Below the pieces are notes generated by a model, which was not told where the DNA came from, made no database searches, and saw only the letters and a list, made by a program, of their open reading frames with translations. 64,000 nucleotides of DNA from Abelmoschus esculentus (Eukaryota; Streptophyta; Magnoliopsida; Malvales; Malvaceae), in the NCBI GenBank assembly GCA_035048815.1, contig JAUCBN010000011.1, forward strand, positions 20,538,001 through 20,602,000, given 5' to 3'. Shown in pieces: positions 11,187-23,826 of this stretch. A program made the position numbers and the translations under genes. Position 1 is the first letter of the stretch, and each line of letters opens with the position of its first letter.

Positions 11187-11665
11187 TTACAAAAGTTTAA
11201 AGAATTTCATAATAAAAAGAATTGCTTCAAATTCCTTTGTTTGATGGGAGATGAAGAATTTCATAATAAGAAGAACAACTTCAGATTTCATGGTGTGATA
11301 GAAGTTTGAAGAATTTAATAATATAAGGAAAAGAAGAAGAAGAATTTCAGAATCCTTTGTTTGATTAAAGATGAAGAATTTCATAATAAAAAGAACAACT
11401 TCATATTCAATTATTTGATAGAACTTTAAAGAATTTTATAATGAAAAGAACAACTTTAGACTCCATTATTTTGCAGAAGATGGAGAATTTCATAATAAGA
11501 AGAACAATTTTAGATTTTGTGGTTTGATAGAAGTTTGAAGAATTTCATAATAAGAAAACAACTTTAGACTTCATTGTTTGGCAAAAGATGAAGAGTTCAT
11601 AATGAGAATAACAACTTCAGTTTTCATGGTTTGGCAGAAGTTTGAAGAATTTCATAATGACAACA
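11187..11665. repeat. Tandem array, ~55-bp monomers in an alternating dimer
   Basis: Nine monomers share the core GAATTTCATAATAAGAAGAAC, split as GAATTTCATAATAAG and AAGAACAACTT. Cores start at 11,202, 11,256, 11,311, 11,376, 11,431, 11,484, 11,539, 11,592 and 11,647, a mean step of about 55 bp. Two monomer types alternate strictly, one preceded by AGTTTGAA or a variant and the other by AGATGAA, giving a ~110-bp dimer. The array starts about 115 bp outside the Copia LTR. Confidence 0.9.
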
Positions 11666-12899
11666 ACTTCAAGCTTCAGTAGCATAACAGATAGCCAGCG
11701 GATCTAGAATAAAATCATGTATTCTCAGTCTTTTCCCACTTCCTGTTCCACAACAACGAGCAAAGAGGGGCAACTTTCATACTTGTATTTTGTCCGAGTA
11801 TTAATATGTATAATAAGGCCATAATAAATAATTTATAAAAATAATTAGTTTAGGAAATAAATCTCACATTGGTAGAAAATATCTATGTACAATCACTCAT
11901 TTTAGTGTAGAAAATAAATCTTACATTGGTAGGAAATCTTATCTTCCCCTCCCTAGATGCCTATAAAGGGAGGGATATCTACTTATAAAATGAACCAAGA
12001 ATAAAAAAGAATGTGAGAGCCTTGGAGGAAATCAAAGGGGATTATGTTTGGCTCTACAATACCAAGCTTTGGTAAGTCATCATTTTTTCTTATAATATTT
12101 GTTAAGTTTCTTTATTCATTTAGGCATTAGAATTTATAATTAGAATATTTTAGTTATTTAGCACTTGTAATTGAGCTTTTAGTTTAATAAAGTTCAATTT
12201 GGTTATATATACTTTGTTTTATGTCTTAATTATTTAATTTATTTGTATTTAATTGAATTGTTTACTTTAAAATCATGTAGCATATATGTTTAAGGAGACA
12301 TAATTCACTTAGTAAAATAAGACTAGAGCCATTTTAGGGTTGGTCTCTTTAATTAAGAATTTAATAGGGAGAAAATTATAGCAAATAGATGAAAATAAAT
12401 ACCTCTATAATAACCATTTTTTTATCTAGGTTTGATAAAATCCCTTAACCCTAAACCAAATATCCATAACCCTAAATTGAAACCTTAAAATGTAATATTA
12501 GATATATATTATAATAATAATAAATAAATAAACCATTAATTAAAAAATTAAAAATATATATTATTATACATATTAAATAAAAATCCATTTGAAAAGTCCA
12601 TATCCTAAACCCATTATAAATTTAAACCCAATACACTGTTAACCCATTATTCCTAAACCCAATAGCCAAATCACAACAACAGATAACCATACCCTTTACA
12701 ATTGGACCCAACAGCCAACCCATACTCCAAACCCGATTACATACCCAAACCAATCACAACCTATAAACCCGAAACCGGATACCCGGTCCATAACCCAGAT
12801 TATAACTCGGTTCTTCAACTCCCCCAAGTGACCTTTCAAATTCTAGAAAATTCCAGAAAGAACCATCCATCTCCCAGCTTCAACCGTTCGGATTCCTGA
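11666..12899. other. Spacer with a promoter-like segment
   Basis: A short direct repeat around AAATAAATCTCACATTGGTAG (about 11,858 and 11,911; quoted in part) is followed by CCTATAAAGGGAGGG (about 11,962), a good TATA context, and a possible splice donor (TTTGGTAAGT, 12,068). This could be a solo LTR or an old promoter. CCCTAAACC-like words (12,440-12,480) and a Pro/Tyr-rich short frame at 12,702-12,899 look like chance. Confidence 0.35.
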
Positions 12900-13161
12900 A
12901 GATGGTGCTCCTCTAACTGATCTTCACCTAATATACAGTGGGCATGGAAAATAAAGAAATTTCGAACGTTGAGCTACCGAAACCTCAGTGTGTATACCTC
13001 TACTCAACTATAAACTCGGGCAAGTCAATGATTAACCCCATGCAATAAGATTATGATGAAAATCATGATTGACGCTACACTACCCGCATAAACACATGGT
13101 ATTTGCATGAAATTTCATTGTATTCATAAACATAAATGTACACATAATTTACCATGGATGA

Positions 13162-13358
13162 GTGTCCAAAGTTAAACAACATCGGGACTCACAGTCTTCT
13201 TACCTCGGGTGTGTCCGGAGTTACAAAACATCGAACCTCACACCCCGACATACCACACGTGTGTCCGGTGTCGCATAGCATCAGATCTCACACCTCACAC
13301 ACTATAAGTGTGTCTAGAGTCACACAGCATCTGACCTCACACTCTTGGGTATTCAGAT
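13162..13358. repeat. Four ~49-bp tandem units
   Basis: Units start GTGTCC at 13,162, 13,211 and 13,261 and GTGTCT at 13,310, steps of 49, 50 and 49 bp. Each reads roughly GTGTCCGGAGTCACA, CAGCATC and GACCTCACAC. Such arrays are common inside long Gypsy LTRs. Confidence 0.88.
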
Positions 13359-13609
13359 CCCATACCAATAATCCCATAGCTATATTCAATCGATAATATC
13401 ATATGTTAAAGTAACAATCACATGATCATACTTTATTACAAGCCATCTCAAGCATTTAAACTACATTTCACTACTTAAGTCACATGCATAATCAAAATTC
13501 ACATTTCTTAATTTTACTAATCATTTTAGGCCTAAAGAGACACTCCAAGTCAATTAACTTAATATATTGACCCTCAAACTGAAATGCTAAAACTTGGACA
13601 GATTCAACT

Positions 13610-13965
13610 ACGCGTAACGATATACCTATAGGGAGTATCGGTATACCCCTCCGTATCTATACCCCTCCATCGAGTACCAATACCCAAAACACATTCGGGC
13701 GATCTAATTATTTTTCCTCTAAGCCCATATCGGTATACCTATTTGGTGTACCAAAATAAAGTATCGGTATGAGGGCTACTCGTACCGATACCCAACATCA
13801 ATAAAATAGTGGTATCGATATGCGCCTGCGTACCGATACCCAAAAACAATTTTAGAATTACCAAAATGTAGGGTACCGATACACGAGGTGGACGTATTGG
13901 TACGCCCTCCCTAAAACCACCATTTTCCCTCTCACGGGTATTGATACGGGTACTTCCCGTATGGT
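13610..13965. repeat. Tract dense in GTATCGGTACC-type words in both orientations
   Basis: More than ten variants of GTATCGGTATACC and CGTACCGATACC occur in 350 bp, in direct and inverted order. The same vocabulary recurs at 5,697-5,785 and 16,890-17,005. The density of inverted words would let the transcript fold extensively. Confidence 0.75.
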
Positions 13966-14836
13966 ACTCAAACCCAGATTTTTAGGTCTAGAGCTCAAAA
14001 CACACCTCTTTGTCAACCTAAACTTCCCCATGCTCACCCAAAACCCACCTACAAGACACCTAAGTCATAATGAACATATCCCAATCAATTTCAACAAACT
14101 ACATGCACAAATTCAGATTTTACCATTGATAATCTTAAGCTATCAAACAAGCTATATTCATGCATAAATCAATCTAGAAACGCTATATCATGAATTCCAT
14201 GATCTATTGGAGTTACAAGTATACTAACCTTAGCTTAGATCAATAATGACAACCCTTAAACCTCACTAAAGCCTTTCTCTTGCCTTTTCTCCTTGGAGGG
14301 CTCTTCCTCTTCTTTCACTACAAGGAAAATGGTGAAACATGTTACATGACTATTGAGGATACAAGGGGTTATCATCTCTATTTTTGAGCCAAAAACCACT
14401 CTTCAAACTTCAATCCCGTACTCAACCCGAAAACCTACCATAAACCTCTTCACTCACTAACCTTGATAATTTTTACATCCTTAGATAGATCCTTGGATGC
14501 TGGTGAAACTTCCATCTTTCACAAAAATAGGATTTTCCCTCTACGATACAAAGTTCTCCTTTTTGTCTTCAAGATCCAAAGAAAGAGAGGAAGAAGGATG
14601 ATGGTGGGGAAGACGGGCGATCTCATTCACCTAGGGGGGAAAGGATTTTGTAGAGAATTCTTTCTACCCCTTTCAAACTTAATTACCACACAAAATATCA
14701 AAGTACCCCATTCATCCTTTCTCAACTCAGCCAATAACAAAAGGTAGGCCTAAGCTAGGCCCAAAAGGTCCAAATATGAAGTCCAAGCCTCGATTTAAAC
14801 ACGACCCTTCGATTTTGTAAAATTCGGGTCATTACA

Positions 14837-16878
14837 TTTATTCTTGTTTTCCATAGATTTAACATATGATCTCTTCTCTTTTATTTTGAATATTTAAATA
14901 CATGAGAATCTTTTATTCTCTCGAAAATTATGCTTGACATTTTTCATTCACATTCTTGGATAAGATGTTTTCTTTGATCCAAAGGAAATCATCATTTCTA
15001 CTGCTACAACCTGTAGATTTTACTCGTTGACATGTAATAATTTCTTTTGAAACATTTTCCATGCAACGTTACATAAGTCAAACTTGAATACAATCATCTT
15101 GGTTACTCGTTTTGACATTCATCTCACTTTTAGAATAAAACTTCTTTGATTTGTGCCATCTCAAAAGTAATAAATTTTTCCTTTGATGAATCGATCTTTA
15201 TATATTTTGCCCGAAATGATGGTCAATGTTCTCTCTTCGCCCCAAGTTTACTCTTGTAATCTTTACAACTCTTGCTCGTATATTTTGGCATTCAGAGCTT
15301 TATTTGTTCCTCGTCATACTTTTCATCATTAATCAAGTATCGAGGCCACCTCCTATTCAACTTGCACTTAAAGAATTAGTACATCATAATAATGTTCAAG
15401 AGATCCTTTGTTTTTCTTTTATCTAATCAATTTATCGACAAGATGTTTGTTAAAACGATAAGAGAAAGACTTAGGATATTATTTTACTAATTTGAAGAAT
15501 ATTGAATAATTTGATAGTCACGACAAACAAAAAACATAAAATTAGTCCTTTGAGTACTAAGTGCAACAGAGACTTTGAACCAATTTACAAATATCAACTT
15601 CAATGTAACATTTTTCTAATTTATTAGACTTCCGGGAGAAATATTTCCATATTCCTAATTCTACTCCGTTTGGATGGCACTCTTTGCGTCACTAACTCAC
15701 CATACCCAATCCATTTTGGGTATGATTCTGGGAGAAAATATTGAATTCTCAAAAATCACCAATGTGGGATATGATTCTAGACTGCCCTTTTTGGGTTTTC
15801 ACCCTAGAAGTTCCTTTTCACCACTTCTTTTGCTATGTATTTATACAATTTCTTTTTCATTTTTTCAACTTGGTGTCTTTTCTATCATTTGCTTCGACTT
15901 TCATGTCAATAATTTGAACTTGACTCCTTAAAAATAAACTTTTACTTTCTTCGTTTTATTTTTCCGAGTTGATTCAAAATATTCCTCCTCGCTCATCTTG
16001 GTTTTTTCTTAATTTTGCTCTTTACTTTTATTTATTGCCCTTAATTCTTAAGAAATCCCAAATGTCTTTCACTTTCAAACACAATTTCATTCTCTTTGCC
16101 CCTAGTGTAGGGGTGATCCTTGGTTTGAGTTGAATGGAAAGAGAAAGCAACATCAGAATCAAAGGAAACAACAAATGATATTTTTCTAATTTTCTTTCTT
16201 TGAAAAGGAAGATTAAAGAATACCAAATATTATCCCATACTTGGATACCTTTGAAGAAAAGTATCCTTCAGTTGGACGATGTTTTGGGTTATCACTTCAT
16301 TCAAAAACCTTAATCAACAATGCTTGAGAAGAAATTCACTCGGAATATATATCTGGACTTTTTGGTGATTTCTGAGCACTCATTAATATCTTCTCGTTAG
16401 CCTAAATATTGTAGAAACAAGTCATATTACTGAAGTTGATTTATGAATCTAGTTTAAAATCACTTCTACAATTAATATTCAAGACTTGAAAGAAAGAAGT
16501 GAGTGACGATATATACATATATGTATGAGAGATCAAAAATTGACTCATAGTAAAGAATCAAAGAATATGATATGTTTGCTACTAGAGAAAATTATGTAGG
16601 AAATAAGCATCATAAACAAATAAATTGAAATAGCCTCCCTTACAGAGGACCCCAATTCTCAAGGGCAAAAGCAATTGGGATGTTTCAGGGCATTACTCCG
16701 TAACAGTCCCAAAACTCCTGACAAATCCCCTATAATTTGATTGTTTGCCATCTCCCAAGAGAGGATTTTGAGTTTAATGTTTTTGGTTTAAGGTTAAGAG
16801 TTAATGGTTTAGAGTTTATTTTTGAGGTTATGATTTAGGGTTTAAAGTTTAATATTGTGTTTATTATTTAAGTTTGGG
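14837..16878. other. AT-rich spacer, nothing recognised
   Basis: Short frames here are T-rich and match no family known to me. A tract near 16,785-16,880 contains degenerate GTTTAGGGTTTAAAG words resembling decayed plant telomere-type repeat, too irregular to call. Confidence 0.4.
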
Positions 16879-18372
16879 GTTGGGGACCATTAGGTATGCA
16901 TCGATACGGAGGCTAACCATACCGGTACCCCTTACCAATTTTACAAAATTAATCTATGTCAGGCCTCGCCTATCGATCCTTAGGTACTCATACTGGTACG
17001 ACAAGACCTATAATGGCCTCTAGATTCAACATATGAATCTTTGTCTCATTTAACTCATGCATATACAACACATAATTATAATAAATCATATTAAGTATCA
17101 ATTCATCACACATTCTAGAATGGCAGGCATCCAAAAACACAAAGCCAAATCAACCAAATATATTGATGTGCTTTCTATCCAACATATATAATATGTTCCC
17201 AAACCCTTGTTCAAGCACATGTCACCTTATACATTTCCAAAAAAAAAAATATAACATGTCCAAATATGGAGTAACTTAATACAATCCTCCCAAATACGAA
17301 TTGGTTACATTCCCTTTATTATTACAAAACTTATTTAAAAAACCGTACTTGATAGAATTCAAGTCCTTGGATTTTTACTTGCTTGTTTGCTGTCCTGAAA
17401 GTTATTTCTTTGGATTTATAAACAAAGAGAGCATAATATAAGGATCGCTAAGAAACAAAAACCATCACCAATGCAATTTAAACTAGATACCACAAAAATA
17501 TTTTTTCTTCAAAACATGTATATTTTTTTATGATAAATACTACTGAATTTTTATTAAATCCATAAAAAATTATAATTACATCGTAATCAAGAAGTAAAAT
17601 AATTGAATTTAAAAAAATCCAAAAATTCTTACAACCCGAAAACAAAGAAAAATAAAAATTCTTATGAAAATAAGCACACCAATAAAATTCAGAAGCTTCC
17701 TGAATCTCCTTGTCTCTGTCCAAACGAGACATATAGTGAAGAAAGAAGGAGTTGTAGGCGATCCAAAATATCGTGTAAAAAGTACTGCTATCCAGGACTG
17801 ATTTTATCGGCAAACAACTATCAACCGAATGAGAATAAGTCTTTTCAAGTGACCACCGATAAAAACAATAAATCAAAACATGTACATTAAACCATATACA
17901 AATATGTATCATAGATTCCATGTATAATCATATATTCAACCTCTATTTAAATCTTACAAGACATAACCTCCATAACCTCCCAAATTAAAAGCTTAAAGAG
18001 AAAACATGCATAAATCGCATAATACAAAACATAATACATCATATTTTATATTGACATTCAAGTGTCCAAATATAAACTTTCCCAAATCACTTACATACGC
18101 TCTCAACTAGAATAATGGTACAATTGTAACAACTCTATAGTTAAATGCATAAAATCCTCTAGAGGAAAATTTATTAGGTGAACTCCGTTCACAACGTCAT
18201 TTATGATCCCAATTAATCAGGACCATTAAAATTGAAGTATTATAGTACGATTAAAATCGAAGTACGATTACAATACCTCAATAGTTGTGGCTCCCATGGT
18301 AGAGATATGGTAGCTTTCAACCCCTCAACAATCATGAGGCGACTTACTAAATTTTACTATCAATCCTATAGA
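16879..18372. other. Degenerate LTR/UTR-like sequence
   Basis: Begins with the same ATCGATACGG/CATACCGGTACC vocabulary as 13,610-13,965, followed by AT-rich sequence with many short words shared in style with the tail of the 12,900-14,836 LTR. Probably a second, older copy of that type. The minus-strand frame 17,921-17,478 is hydrophobic but biased and matches nothing. Confidence 0.35.
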
Positions 18373-18380
18373 CAATCAAC

Positions 18381-18942
18381 TATGGGTGTAAACGAGCCGA
18401 GTCGAGCTCTAGTAGTGCTAAGTTCGGCTCGGCTCGTTAAAATTTTGAGTCGAGTTCGAGCTTGAGTAATTTTAAACGAGTCTGAAAATTTGAGCTCAGC
18501 TCGACTCGTTAAGAACTTGAGTCAAGTTCAAGCTTTTTTAGAGCCTAATCGAGCCAAGTATTGACCGATGTTTGATCGTATTAGACTCGAGTAACTCTTA
18601 TCTCTCAAGTCTCATTTAAAGTCTAATAGAGAAAAAACTTTGATACACATGTTATGTAAACTCAAATTGTTAATTTTATGTTTTAGTATGTTAATTTATG
18701 GTTTAAGACTTATGTTTAGAGATTTAAATTTAGAAATTTAGATTTTAAATCATAAAAAATACTATATTTATGTTTTCGAGTAGCTCGTGAGTTTTTCGAG
18801 TCGAGTATCATGTAGCTCGGCTCGGCTCGTTAAAAACTCGAGTCGAGTTCGAGCCGAGTCGAGTCGAGTTGAGTTTTGACCGAGCTTTGACCGAGTCGAG
18901 CTCGAGTAACTCGCGATCTGTCTCGTCTCATTTACATCCCTA
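18381..18942. mobile_element. hAT-type MITE with perfect 8-bp target duplication
   Basis: Terminal repeats TATGGGTGTAAACGAG (18,381) and, inverted, TAGGGATGTAAATGAG (18,942) agree at 13 of 16 positions. CAATCAAC stands directly on both sides (18,373-18,380 and 18,943-18,950), the 8-bp duplication typical of hAT elements. The ends are full of GAGCTCGAGTCGAG-type words in inverted order; no coding frame. It is 562 bp and non-autonomous. Confidence 0.9.
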
Positions 18943-18950
18943 CAATCAAC

Positions 18951-20330
18951 TATATTTGATAATATTTAACTATTTTCACTTGTTAATATAATTCATTTTA
19001 AACCATGTTATCTTGCAATTTTAAATATACACTACTAAAATGATTTTTCAATGTATTAAACCATGCATTAACCAAATCCCAATATCATTTTCAAGAATCA
19101 TTTAGTAAATCAGTTTAACATTAACAAATGATCATTTGTATCATATTTTATATAAAAAAATGCTTATAACAGTCGATAATTATTTCATGTTACTCACCGA
19201 TAATACAAAGTCTCACATACTGATGTAAAATCAAATGTCTAATAACTCTAAATTCTCGCTACTTTTTGTAGGATTAATCTCTCATATTTTATCTATAAAT
19301 AGAAGAGGATTAATAAAATATTTTGCATCCATAATTCAATAACAACAACCGGGATAAAAAAATAAATAATATTCATCAAAAAAACTTCTAAAAGAAACTC
19401 GAAATACCTTCAACACCTTCTAAGTAATGATCCAAATCAATCAAAGTAATATAAAGTATAATTAATATTAGATTTCATCATTTTCTCAATTAAATCTTAT
19501 TAAATCTATAAAACTAAATAGAAATCAATTGTAAAGAATCAATAATTTTATAATTTCAGTAAAGAACCTTATATTAGAGAAGAAGAAGAATAAAACTCGC
19601 CTCTAATGATAGACTTTTTTTTTATTTAGCCCGATTAACTTGCCAAATTCAATGACATTAATAAAGTTTTGGTAAGAAAGATAAGGAAATTATTTTGAAA
19701 ATAAAAAATTAAAAAATGAGAGTATTCCATGAATATTTAGGAGAGAAAATAGTGTTTCGCTGATAGAAAGTTAAGAGAAAATATTTAAAAGAAAAATTAG
19801 TTATATAAAAAAAAATTTAATTAACTGATATTTAATTAATTAAAACCTCTACTTTTAACCTTTTAAAATCTCTTTAAAAATAGCACAATTAAGAGAAAAT
19901 TATGATTAAAAGCATTGGTAAAATATCTCCTTAACGATTCTAAGTTTAGACTCTTATAATTTAATCATCAAAAACAGTTTTCAAACTTTACAATTTGTTC
20001 ACTAAAATAAAATGTCAACTTTCCAAAATCCCTTTTCTCAAATTAAGGGTACCAACCCTCTTAAAATACTTATTAAATATTTTTTATATATTTAACTCAC
20101 CTTAAACCATTTATTTTAAATTTAATCTTAAAACTAATAAGAATCATCTAACTTGATTTATTGATCGATCTTGCTAACTCCTGCACCCAAAATTGGGGCA
20201 ATACACATGGATTGAAGAAGTCAGAAATAAGAAACAGAATTCTCTCTCCTTTATTGAAAGCAAAGTTGAATTCGTTAGGGTGGATGATCTGGTCGATGAC
20301 TTCAATTTGCTTATATTCATAAACAAGTTA
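18951..20330. other. AT-rich spacer
   Basis: No coding frame or repeat border found. A TCTATAAATAGAAG motif (about 19,291) is a good TATA word but has no gene behind it. Confidence 0.4.
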
Positions 20331-22268
20331 ATTTTTAGGCTCATTTATGAACTCATATTTAGGTTTTCTAATAAGTTCGATTTAAAAGTTTTTTCCAAGT
20401 TCATTTATAGACTTATTTGTAGACTCGTTTACGGGATGAAAATATTTGTGGATGTACCTAAATACTAAATTTTGTTGTTCCTAAGGATGCTATATAAGTT
20501 CATATTGAAATATAAATTTTATATTGTTACTTTTATTTTATTTATTTATTGTTAATTTAGTTAATATTTTTGAACACATACACGAACAAACAAACAAACA
20601 TATTTATGACCACTTAAATGAACGTATTTATGAACACTTAATCGATTAGTCATCTACAGATGATATTAAAAAATATTTAGATAAAATTTCTATGTGTGAA
20701 TACATGAGGATGATTGAGCTCATTACATAAAATAAGAAGTCATCTCTCAACTTATTAAAGCCCTAATTAGTCCTCGTAAAATGTTCTGAGTCTAATCAAT
20801 TCTTTAAATTTAATAATAAATCATATAATTTTCAAAAATGTCACCGCAAATTAGGGTTTTAACACTAAAATTATTTCATATTTTGAATAATTTTCATATA
20901 AATTAAATTATAATTTTAAATGAACAGGTTTAAGAATGAGAAAAATATATCTATTAACATAAATGCTAAGTTCATTTTTTTTAAGAGTAATTTGTATAAA
21001 TGATACTAAATTATAGGGTAGATTTATTTTAGTTATCGTATATTTAAAATATTTGATAAAGTTATTCAATTTTTAGTTTACAATTAATAAAGTCATCCAA
21101 TTTTTAGTTTATATTCGATAAGGTTCTTCACGTTATACGTTAAAAATTATTGTTTTTTCCTTAATAAAAAATGAGTAAACTACAATAATAATCACTCAAC
21201 TTTTTTCTCACTCTTATTTTGGTCATTAAATTTTAAAAATTTTAAATTTCATAAATTTATTTTATAATTATTAATATTTTGTTCACTCTCAAATGTCATG
21301 ATTAAAAAATTAAAAAACTCGATCAATCCTTAAAAAATTCAGGAAATATTTTTTTTTATTTTTCTTATTAAATTTATCATATTACCATATTTTATATTTT
21401 CATAAGCAAAGTAAAAAAAATACTTGAATCAAATATTCTAATTATCCGATTTAATTTGTAAAATATAAAATCGAGAATTAAATAATGTGAAAACAATAAT
21501 TAACCAAAAGAATTTTTAAAGATTAATCAAACCAAACTTTAGTATAATTTTTTAAATAAATTATTTTGATTCAATTGTAATTCAAAATTTTGAGCAAAAT
21601 TAATTCATCAATCTTATCTATTATATATAATATTTCTAAATTTAATATATTATAATATTTTATAGTCTATTAATTTTGATACTTAATTAATTTTTTAAAA
21701 TTTTAATTATAGAAAAAATTAATAGGTTTGAACTTATTTTTTTTATTTTTTTACTTATTTTACTCTTTATTGCAACCAAATAATTATTAAATTTAATAAT
21801 TATCATATTTGATATATTAATAAATAAAGTAAAATAAAATGTTTTTAGAATTAAATATTTTAATTAATTGGTAAATAGATTATTTGATTTAAATGATATA
21901 ATTTAATATTATTAACTGAATAAATTGAAAATACAAACTAATCAAAAAAATTAAGAATTAATATTTTTTATACTTTTATAAATATGTCATGTGAGAGTTA
22001 GAAAAGTATCAACAATTTAATTGTTAAGATATTGAATTAAAAAATTTTAAACTCTAATTACTTAAAAAATTTTAACCATGTTATTTATACGTAACCAAAA
22101 TATTCATAAAAATATAACAATTTAAAAAGTTAAGTTAATAAATTAAAAAAAATTAAAGTTTAGTTACCAAAATAGAAATAAGAAGAAAGTTGAATGAGAA
22201 TTGTTATAGTTTACTCTTTTTTACTAAAGAGAAAAAGAAATTTTGTAATTTAAATTATTAGTAGCAAT
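20331..22268. repeat. AT-rich repeated block, copy A, first part
   Basis: Collinear with copy B (38,836-41,653) and copy C (56,241-57,424); the phrase GTTGTTCCTAAGGATGCTAT occurs in all three (about 20,473, 38,921, 56,338). The first 350 bp contain inverted words such as ATTTATGAACACTTAATCG and GAACAAACAAACAAACA typical of decayed hAT ends. The copy is interrupted at 22,269 by the gag-protease element. Confidence 0.85.
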
Positions 22269-22568
22269 TGTCACGGGGTTAGAGTTTTCGCACAGGGACT
22301 TCTACCCGTGCGGCACCTCGGGTCTCTCTCATGCCCGAGGATCAGCCTTAACGATCTCTGATGCTAACTGGTTTCACCCTCACATGGGCTCATCAGGGAA
22401 GCGGGGACAGCTCCCGACCAGTGTGGTGCGCGATCAGCACGCCCATCCTAGATGAGACGACTGCTCGGCATGTACTACACTCTTAATGCTATCCCGCTCC
22501 CAAGCTTTAAGCACCACCAGAAAGCATCTCGCTTGGTCCCGCGTAGTCACGACGAACGGTCCATGATA
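22269..22568 (-). repeat. 3' LTR (type A) of the gag-protease element
   Basis: 300 bp; differs from the 5' LTR at 24 positions by hand count, 22 of them transitions. Its inner end (CCATGATA) is decayed from CCGTGACA. Next to it is the purine tract, minus strand GGTGGAGGAGAA (22,580-22,569). Confidence 0.9.
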
Positions 22569-22717
22569 TTCTCCTCCACCCAATTCATGCACGCCCTCGT
22601 GCATGGGGAGGAAACTCTTTCCCTTCTCTTTAAACTCGCCAGGAACTAGTGTGCAATTCTCTTAAACTCGCCCACTAACTGGGGCCACCCTCCGATGTCG
22701 GGAACAGGTCTCCTTGT

Positions 22718-22865
22718 AACCACCTCATTGCACTCACCACTTCAACAAGGTGTCCCATTGCCGATCTCAACCACCTCATGGCCACTTGCCACTTTAACCA
22801 GGTGTCCCATTGCAGATCGCAACCACCTCATGGCCCTCGCCACTTAAACAAGGTGTTTCCATTGT
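22718..22865. repeat. Three ~51-bp tandem units
   Basis: Units start AACCACCTCATTG/GGCC at 22,718, 22,769 and 22,821 and each contains CACTT, ACAAGGTGTCCCATTG and GATC. They lie in the short internal segment between the type A 3' LTR and the type B LTR. Confidence 0.85.
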
Positions 22866-23054
22866 AGCTCGACCATTCGGAGAACTTTTACTGCGGTTTC
22901 CTGCCTACTCGTCCTCGTCTCTAGAGAACCCACTTGCGAACACCCGCTTCTCTTGGGGTGCGAGCTAACGCTCTCGTCCACATGACTCGCTCGGCAACAC
23001 ATGGGGTGCTTGGCAAACCCAACAGCTAGCACATAGCCTTGCTCTGATACCACT

Positions 23055-23668
23055 TGTCACAGGGCTAGACCTTTGAACCAGCTAAACCGTGTGGCCTTAG
23101 TCGAGTCCTCAAGACAAACGACTAAGTAAGCCTTCTCAACACTCACGGAAGATCAAACTTCTCAAGTACCGACGAACGCGAATCGTTCTAAGCGAAAACG
23201 GATCAAAAGAGATAGTGAGGAAGAACTCTTCAAGAACGCTCAAGAACACTGAAGAACAAAGAAAGAACAAAACAAGAACAACTCAGAGGATTTTAGAGAA
23301 AATGCCTTTATTCCTTAAAAAGTTGGAATAACTTAGTACATCAAATGAGGTGGGAGAAGGCCTCTATTTATACCTGAACTCTCCCTGATCTTATGGTCTA
23401 TACAGATTTACATCGACGACTATGATACAACTTTATCCATTCATAAAGCATAATTCTGGGAATATTCTTGTCTAACTATGTAAAGTATCTTCTGTGTTCA
23501 CACAAAGTGTTCACACACCTTGAATGGATAAGTCTTCTAGAACCCTCCCTAGATCGGGCCAACATTGGTGGTCTTCGCAAGCCCATCATCGCTCTTGGAA
23601 ATACTTGGGCAGGCCAAAATACACCATGTGATGCCAATATCTCGGACCCCAATGTGCGGCCCGTGACA
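23055..23668 (-). repeat. Internal LTR of a second type (type B)
   Basis: On the minus strand it starts TGTCACGGGCCGCACATT (23,668) and ends ..CTAGCCCTGTGACA (23,055), 614 bp. A clear TATAAATA box sits at 23,372-23,365. A purine tract GGTGGGGGAGAA precedes it (23,680-23,669) and a primer site TGGTATCAGAGC follows (23,052-23,041). Apart from the ends it is unlike the type A LTR. Flanks show no target duplication, so it is not a simple solo LTR. Confidence 0.85.
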
Positions 23669-23826
23669 TTCTCCCCCACCAAACTTTGCGACGCCCTCGT
23701 CGCGCCACTCGGACAAGTCTTAGTTCGATCCTGGAGCTTCTCGCGTACCTTGGCTAGCTTCTGTCTCGGATACTGGCTTGAATGTCCCCCCATAAGAACC
23801 GCTCTCCCTATAAAGAGCATCGGACT

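Larger units (their letters stand above)
12900..14836 (-). repeat. LTR-like sequence of a Gypsy element, minus orientation, left border unknown
   Basis: The right end, read on the minus strand, begins TGTAATGACCCGAATTTTAC (from 14,836), a start typical of long plant Gypsy LTRs. Inside are the ~49-bp tandem units and the GGTATCGGTACC-rich tract described separately. I found no matching second LTR, primer site or target duplication, so it may be solo or truncated. The left border given is only where similar-looking sequence seems to begin. Confidence 0.5.

Noticed and set aside
11187..11665. Regular repeats considered as CRISPR array
   Set aside because: Plant nuclear DNA, no unique spacers; monomers are contiguous and alternate in two types.
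12702..12899. Pro/Tyr-rich 65-codon frame resembling a cell-wall protein
   Set aside because: Too short, no signal peptide, derived from ACCC-rich simple sequence.
16785..16880. GTTTAGGG-like words as interstitial telomere
   Set aside because: Irregular, no run of exact TTTAGGG units.
17478..17921. 147-codon minus frame, hydrophobic, with many aromatic residues
   Set aside because: AT-rich composition, no family pattern, lies in LTR-like degenerate sequence; opposite strand is equally open.
23055..23668. Type B LTR as a solo LTR nested by simple insertion
   Set aside because: No target duplication, and it has a purine tract on one side and a primer site on the other.
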